From positions 1 through 35,613 of the forward strand of contig CADALZ010000040.1 of assembly GCA_902788865.1 (NCBI GenBank): a DNA stretch of 35,613 nt. The letters are read 5' to 3'. How positions within the stretch are numbered: the stretch's first letter is position 1; each line of letters starts with the position of its first letter. A program made the position numbers and the translations under genes. Shown one piece after another: positions 31,144-35,613 of the stretch. This DNA is from an uncultured Bacteroidales bacterium (GTDB taxonomy: Bacteria; Bacteroidota; Bacteroidia; Bacteroidales; Bacteroidaceae). Below the pieces are notes generated by a model. The model did not search any database. It had not been told where the DNA came from and saw only the letters and a program-made list of their open reading frames with translations.

Positions 31144-32915
31144 AAACAGCCATTGTCAGTATCAATCAGGCCAGTGCTTCTATCGCCAAAATCATCAAAC
31201 AAGAACTGGATGCTAAGACCGTAGTCCGCACAAAGGTGGGGAGTGTATGGAACGAATACGATGCCTTTATCTTTATAGGTGCATTGGGCATCTGTGTACG
31301 CACCATAGCACCCTATATCAAAGACAAGCACACTGACCCCGCCGTGGTCTGCATAGACTCCAACGGGACGAACGTAATCTCCGTGCTCTCGGGTCATGTA
31401 GGCGGTGCCAATGAGCTTACCCAGCAGGTGGCCAGAATATTGGGAGCTACGCCTGTCATTACCACCCAGAGTGACAACAGCGGCCTCTGGGCACTCGATA
31501 CCTTCGAGCGACGCTTCCATTGGGCTATCGCCAGCGATCTCTGGGATGACGATATGAACCGCATTATCTTCACATTTGTCAACCGTCAGCCTACCGCTCT
31601 GCTGCTCGATGTGCGCGACGAAGGCACAGACTATATGGAGCGTACGCTTCCGCCACATGTGACAATCGTAGATGACATCGCTGAAGTAACCCCCGACAGG
31701 TATAAGCTGCTCATCATCGTTTCTCCATTCATGCGCCGTGCCCCCGAGGGCATGCTCGAGCTACATTTCGTGCCCGCTGTGGCCACCATCGGTTTTGGGT
31801 TGGCCCATCAGGCAGAACCTGCAGAGGAGATTTATGACCAGATAGACGACGCTTTCGCTTCTCGTGGCATTCTGCCCTGTGCTAAGCGTTATTGTACCAT
31901 AGATGTGAAAGCCGACGAGCCTTTTGTGCAAATCCTGCGCGAAGACTATCAGCAAGAGGTACGCTTCTTCACCGCCGAAGAGCTGGCGCAGGTTGAGGTT
32001 CCTACGCCCAGTCCTACGGTCTTGAAACACGTGGGAACGCCCAGCGTGTGTGAAGCTGCAGCTATCTTGGGGTCCAATCATGGCAAGCTGCTCATCCCCA
32101 AGATCAAAAGCGATAACTGGACAGCCGCCTTGGCCATAGACTATGCGCACCTACGTCTTCCCCAGAAAGGGCACATCGAGATTGTAGGGGCTGGCCCAGG
32201 CGATCCCAACCTGGTCTCTGTACGCGGACGTAAGATGCTGGAGAAGGCCGACCTCATCCTCTATGCAGGCAGTCTGGTGCCTAAGGAGCTCACTTATTGT
32301 GCTAAGTCAGGAGCCGTGGTGCGTTCATCGGCCAGCATGACCCTTGAGGAACAATGCGCCCTGATGAAGGAGTTCTACGATCAAGGTAAGTTCATCGTCC
32401 GTCTGCACACAGGCGACCCTTGCATATTCGGAGCCATTCAGGAGCAGATGGCCTTCTTCGACCGTGAAGGGATGGACTACCATATCACCCCAGGCATCTC
32501 ATCATTCCTTGCTGCCGCCGCTGAGCTGCGCTCACAGTTCACCATCCCCGAGCGGGTGCAGACCATCATCCTCACCCGTGGCGAGGGGCGCACTCCGATG
32601 CCCGACAAGGAGAAACTACACCTACTGGCTCGCAGTCAAAGCACCATGTGTATTTTCCTCAGTGCTGCCATCGTAGAGGACGTGCAGCGCGAACTGCTGA
32701 TGGAATATCCACCTGAGACCCCTGTGGCTGCCTGCTACCATCTCACATGGAAAGATCAGCGCATCTATCGCGGACAACTCAAGGATCTGGCCAAGATCGT
32801 GAAAGACAACCACCTCACGCTGACCACGATGCTGGTGGTGGGTGAAGCCATAGACAATCGTCATGGGCTCTCAGAACTCTATAGTAAGGACTTTAAACAC
32901 CTATTCAGAAATTGA
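31140..32915 (+). CDS. cbiG/cbiF: CbiG-CbiF fusion: cobalt-precorrin-5A hydrolase / precorrin-4 C11-methyltransferase
   Basis: The 591-residue protein starts with CbiG (1-about 335): FIGALGICVRTIAPYIKDKH and ISVLSGHVGGANELTQQVA are the CbiG N-terminal signature, and TIGFGLAHQA to NHGKLLIPKIKSDNWTAALA cover the C-terminal part. The second enzyme is CbiF/CobM (343-591), with the SAM loop IEIVGAGPGDPNLVSV, then LVPKELTYCAKSGAVV and HTGDPCIFGAIQEQM. CbiF methylates C11 and CbiG then opens the delta-lactone, so these are consecutive steps. Four-base overlaps with cbiET (ATGA) and cbiJD (TTGA) indicate one translationally coupled message. The domain order is reversed relative to the reaction order. 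Confidence 0.93.
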   Translation: MKTAIVSINQASASIAKIIKQELDAKTVVRTKVGSVWNEYDAFIFIGALGICVRTIAPYIKDKHTDPAVVCIDSNGTNVISVLSGHVGGANELTQQVARILGATPVITTQSDNSGLWALDTFERRFHWAIASDLWDDDMNRIIFTFVNRQPTALLLDVRDEGTDYMERTLPPHVTIVDDIAEVTPDRYKLLIIVSPFMRRAPEGMLELHFVPAVATIGFGLAHQAEPAEEIYDQIDDAFASRGILPCAKRYCTIDVKADEPFVQILREDYQQEVRFFTAEELAQVEVPTPSPTVLKHVGTPSVCEAAAILGSNHGKLLIPKIKSDNWTAALAIDYAHLRLPQKGHIEIVGAGPGDPNLVSVRGRKMLEKADLILYAGSLVPKELTYCAKSGAVVRSSASMTLEEQCALMKEFYDQGKFIVRLHTGDPCIFGAIQEQMAFFDREGMDYHITPGISSFLAAAAELRSQFTIPERVQTIILTRGEGRTPMPDKEKLHLLARSQSTMCIFLSAAIVEDVQRELLMEYPPETPVAACYHLTWKDQRIYRGQLKDLAKIVKDNHLTLTTMLVVGEAIDNRHGLSELYSKDFKHLFRN

Positions 32916-34702
32916 TACTCATTCTCGGTGGCACCACAGAAGGCCGTATGGCGGTGAAGACGCTTGATGAAGCAGGTTCACCCTTCTACTACTCCACACG
33001 CAGTGAGGAGCAGGAGGTGGTGCTGCACCATGGGATGCGTATCAGCGGAGGTATGGATGCTCAGCAACTCACGGACTTCTGTAGGGAGCATTATATCTTG
33101 CTGATTGTCGATGCGGGACATCCATTCGCCGAGCAACTGCATCAGACCGTAGCCGATGTGGCACAGAGTCTCCAGTTGCCCGCTATCCGTGTGGAACGTA
33201 TCTTCCCTCCCCATACATCCGACATCACTTGGTGTACCGACTATGATACTGCCCGTCAAGCCCTTCTCAGTGCCGGAGTGAAGCGCCTGCTGGCACTCAC
33301 GGGCGTGCAGACTATCGGGAAACTAAAATCGCTCACCGATGAAGGGGTGGAATGCTTCTATCGCATCTTGCAACGCCAGAGTTCTCTGGATTTGGCCCAT
33401 CGGCAGGGTATCACCGATGACCACCTCTGCTTCTACCAGATGGGCGATGCCGACAATCCGTTGGACAGCGAAGCCGATGAGCTGGTACTGATGCGGGAAC
33501 TCCGCCCAGATGCCATCCTGACGAAAGAGAGCGGTAAGACGGGAGGATTCCAGCAGAAAGTAGAAGCTGCCCGCCAACTGGGTATCCGTGTCTTTGCCGT
33601 TTGCCGCCCCGCTACCCCCGCCTACTTCCATCGAGTCAACGGCCCATACGGTCTGCGCCGCATGGTAGAGAAGCTCCTACCCGACTTCTTCCCCCTGCAC
33701 AGCGGACTCACCACCGGCACCTGCGCTACAGCCGCTGCCATAGCTGCTACAGAACGCCTATTCAGGCAGCAAAAGCCCACCGAAGTGCCCGTACTCCTGC
33801 CCAATGGGGAAACAATCTCTGTACCCGTAGCCTACGGAGAAGGATATGCCTATGTGATAAAAGACAGCGGTGACGATCCTGATATCACCAAGGGAATGGA
33901 AATCAGAGCGCAAGTCAGTCCGTCAGACCATTTTGAGATACGTGCCGGTGAAGGCATAGGCACCATCACCCTGCCCGGATTCGACTATCCACCTGGATCA
34001 CCTGCCATCAACAAAGGCCCGCGCCAGATGCTGCGAGCCAACATCCGTGAGGAGGTCTGCATCACCCTATCCATCCCTGGTGGCAAAGAAATAGCCCATC
34101 GCACTTTCAATCCCCGTCTAGGCATTGAAGGTGGCATTTCCGTCATTGGTGTCAGTGGCATCATCATGCCCTTCTCACTCGATGGATTCATCAACTCCAT
34201 ACGAAAGTGTATGCAGGTGGCACGCGCCACAGGATGCGACCGTGTAGTCATCAACTCTGGTGCTAAGAGTGAGGGATATGTGAAAGCCTTTTACCCAGCA
34301 CTTCCTCCACAGGTGTTTGTGGAATATGGCAACTTCATCGGCGAGACCATACAGGCCGCCCATGCCGAAGGTTTCCGCAAACTTACCTTAGGCATCATGA
34401 TAGGTAAGGCGGTAAAGCTCGCCGCAGGACATCTGGACACCCACAGCAAACATGTGGTGATGGACACCGTTTTCATCCGCTCACTGGCTGCCGAAGCAGG
34501 CTGCCCTGAGAAAGTACTATCTGCCATAGACTCTCTGAATATGGCAAGAGACCTCTGGAAACTCATTCCAGAGGCCTCTCTCCCAGCGTTCGTACAGTTG
34601 CTCATCCACCACTGCCACGCCGTCTGTGCCCCCCTCTTCCCCGACGGCAATCTCGAGGTGCTGCTCATCAGCGAGAAGGGACAAATCTATCAGTTAGAAT
34701 AG
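32912..34702 (+). CDS. cbiJ/cbiD: CbiJ-CbiD fusion: cobalt-precorrin-6A reductase / precorrin-5B C1-methyltransferase
   Basis: The 596-residue protein joins CbiJ/CobK (1-about 250; ILILGGTTEGRMAVKTLDEAG, VDAGHPFAEQL, ALTGVQTIGKLK, LTKESGKTGGF) and CbiD (about 260-596; HSGLTTGTCATAAAIAATER, DDPDITKGMEI, NPRLGIEGGISVIGVSGI). CbiD methylates C1 and CbiJ then reduces the ring, again consecutive steps. The reading frame begins at TTG 32912 inside the stop of the previous gene. The next in-frame Met is residue 14, after the nucleotide-binding GGTTEGR, so TTG is the start. The 3' end overlaps the PPTase gene on the opposite strand by 13 bases. Confidence 0.93.
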   Translation: MILILGGTTEGRMAVKTLDEAGSPFYYSTRSEEQEVVLHHGMRISGGMDAQQLTDFCREHYILLIVDAGHPFAEQLHQTVADVAQSLQLPAIRVERIFPPHTSDITWCTDYDTARQALLSAGVKRLLALTGVQTIGKLKSLTDEGVECFYRILQRQSSLDLAHRQGITDDHLCFYQMGDADNPLDSEADELVLMRELRPDAILTKESGKTGGFQQKVEAARQLGIRVFAVCRPATPAYFHRVNGPYGLRRMVEKLLPDFFPLHSGLTTGTCATAAAIAATERLFRQQKPTEVPVLLPNGETISVPVAYGEGYAYVIKDSGDDPDITKGMEIRAQVSPSDHFEIRAGEGIGTITLPGFDYPPGSPAINKGPRQMLRANIREEVCITLSIPGGKEIAHRTFNPRLGIEGGISVIGVSGIIMPFSLDGFINSIRKCMQVARATGCDRVVINSGAKSEGYVKAFYPALPPQVFVEYGNFIGETIQAAHAEGFRKLTLGIMIGKAVKLAAGHLDTHSKHVVMDTVFIRSLAAEAGCPEKVLSAIDSLNMARDLWKLIPEASLPAFVQLLIHHCHAVCAPLFPDGNLEVLLISEKGQIYQLE

Positions 34703-35295
34703 TCCATAGATACGTAGTTGGCCACTGTCCACACATAGCCGCCCTGCAGGTTCACCTCTGTGTGGCTCTGGGTGCCGCTCATGTCCAGATCTTTCATAGT
34801 GTGGCCGATGCCCTGCCCTGTGAGTTTCAGGAAGCTCTCTTTCTGTGTCCACCGCTTGATGAACTCCACGTCGGGGCGCTCAGCCTGCATCACTTCTTGC
34901 AGGTCGGCCTCGCTCAGCACATAGGCGGCCAGCAAGGGTTTATAGGAGCGTATGCTCTCTATGTCGATGCCCACGGGGCTGTGGCTCACTGCGCAAGCCA
35001 CCGCCTGTCTGCAGTGACTCAAGCTGAAGTGTATGTCGGGGTATGCCTTGAGGTAAGGTTTTCCGTGCTCCCCGAAGGCCAGCTCTGGCGGTTCGGTGAT
35101 GCCGTATTCCTCTTGCAGGGCACGTTGCAGGAGCCTGTAGGCGGCCACCGACTGCCGTTGTCCTGCTTCGAACTTATAGCTCAAAGCCTTCTCTCGGCGC
35201 TGTGCAGAAACTTCTGTCAGTGCCTGCTGCAGGTCCATTTCTTCTATGTGGTCATCGATGTATATCACTGGCGGTGCCTTGCATTTTGGTTTCAA
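34690..35295 (-). CDS. 4'-phosphopantetheinyl transferase, Sfp type
   Basis: The protein (201 residues from TTG 35295) contains the family motifs in order: AFGEHGKPYL, then IHFSLSHC, VGIDIE with the magnesium-binding Asp and Glu, and the catalytic WTQKESFLKLTGQG. Such enzymes move phosphopantetheine from coenzyme A to acyl or peptidyl carrier proteins. At about 200 residues this could serve fatty acid, flexirubin or aryl polyene carrier proteins. No ATG exists before residue 20. TTG 35295 or GTG 35268 (reading MIYIDDHIEE) are the candidate starts, and I cannot decide between them. A TATCTTTA -7-like element lies at 35300-35307. Its 3' end overlaps cbiJD. Confidence 0.88.
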   Translation of the reverse strand: MKPKCKAPPVIYIDDHIEEMDLQQALTEVSAQRREKALSYKFEAGQRQSVAAYRLLQRALQEEYGITEPPELAFGEHGKPYLKAYPDIHFSLSHCRQAVACAVSHSPVGIDIESIRSYKPLLAAYVLSEADLQEVMQAERPDVEFIKRWTQKESFLKLTGQGIGHTMKDLDMSGTQSHTEVNLQGGYVWTVANYVSMDYSN

Positions 35296-35353
35296 AGTGT
35301 AAAGATATAAAAAAATAATATATTCTTGATATTTCTTTTTATTTCTTTTGCTT

Positions 35354-35389
35354 ATTCATTTCTTTCGTCGCGAAACGAAAGAAACGAAT
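35354..35389. repeat. 15-bp inverted repeat upstream of the PPTase gene
   Basis: ATTCATTTCTTTCGT (35354-35368) and ACGAAAGAAACGAAT (35375-35389) are reverse complements at 14 of 15 positions, around a CGCGAA loop. It marks the left border of a non-coding structured stretch that reaches the window end. Confidence 0.7.
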
Positions 35390-35613
35390 CAAAGAAAGGT
35401 TCGCCGACTGCATTTTCTCCGCTAAGAATGGCTCTCGTTTTACTGGCATGAACATTGGCTGCATTCGGCATAGCTCAAGCTAGCTTGGCTCTGCTCTCAT
35501 TTGCACAATGTTTGCCTAAAGCGCGAAAACTCGCAAGCTACGCTTGCTCAAACAGCCCGCGCTTTTTAACGGAAAACGCTCCCCATTCTCTTAACGCTCC
35601 AAAAATGAGGTCG
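35390..35613. repeat. Structured non-coding repeat-like stretch
   Basis: No credible gene is present. The segment contains a self-complementary CAAGCTAGCTTG (35476-35487) and a nested hairpin. In the hairpin AAAGCGCG (35518-35525) pairs with CGCGCTTT (35558-35565), inside it GCAAGC pairs with GCTTGC (35533-35547), and TT follows. The base composition differs from the A+T-rich gaps elsewhere. I recall closely similar stretches (TGAGAGCAGAGCCAAGC on the minus strand) scattered in Bacteroidales genomes, often mis-annotated as short proteins. It may be a dispersed repeat or an RNA element and continues past the window end. Confidence 0.5.

Noticed and set aside
35293-35301. TACACTTTG as the PPTase promoter
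   Set aside because: It has three rather than two bases between TA and TTTG and overlaps the TTG start; TATCTTTA at 35300-35307 fits position better but lacks the final G.

Overview
The window looks like a chromosomal segment of a Bacteroidales bacterium, most likely Prevotellaceae. Many genes are preceded by the Bacteroidota sigma signature TAnnTTTG, sometimes with an upstream TTG or TTTG, and not by a Shine-Dalgarno sequence. The gene content fits this lineage: two S46 dipeptidyl peptidases, DUF4369 and BACON lipoproteins, an M64 peptidase, a periplasmic-type GH9 glucanase, and DUF4373/DUF4248 accessory genes.

Layout. 1-1805: start of an MFS sugar permease, a PlsC acyltransferase and a DUF4369 lipoprotein. 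1952-7742: DPP7, DPP11, a DsbA/FrnE-like protein lacking one active-site Cys, and a secreted DUF4468-like protein. 7861-11331: tRNA-Pro(TGG), a GH9 glucanase and TrmN6. 11481-16265: lon, tgt (zinc cysteines lost) and an LptF/LptG permease. 16270-19548: an HTH regulator, a frameshifted BACON-LRR-M64 lipoprotein and a small lipoprotein. 19578-22387 is an accessory and relic zone. It holds Wzi-like and WecA-like fragments, DUF4373 and DUF4248 genes, four tandem 23-bp palindromic repeats, an inverted-repeat element, and a small operon in which a GNAT gene seems reduced to its two ends. 22629-34702 is a cobalamin/tetrapyrrole locus. 34690-35613: an Sfp-type PPTase and a structured non-coding repeat.

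Cobalamin locus. A cobalamin riboswitch precedes a TonB-dependent receptor, a CbiK-type chelatase carrying a lipoprotein signal peptide, and a second TonB receptor. Four two-domain fusions follow: CbiH-CbiC, CbiE-CbiT, CbiG-CbiF and CbiJ-CbiD. Together they carry eight corrin-ring activities. CbiL and CbiA are not in the window. The biosynthetic genes have their own promoter-like sequence, so uptake and synthesis may be controlled separately. An extracytoplasmic CbiK next to outer-membrane receptors does not fit a purely cytosolic pathway and is the most interesting functional puzzle here.

A second theme is period-7 simple repeats (TCAATnn-like and ATTGTnn-like). They occur between tgt and the Lpt gene, at the non-ATG start of cbiET and inside the cbiET reading frame, where a change in copy number would shift the frame.
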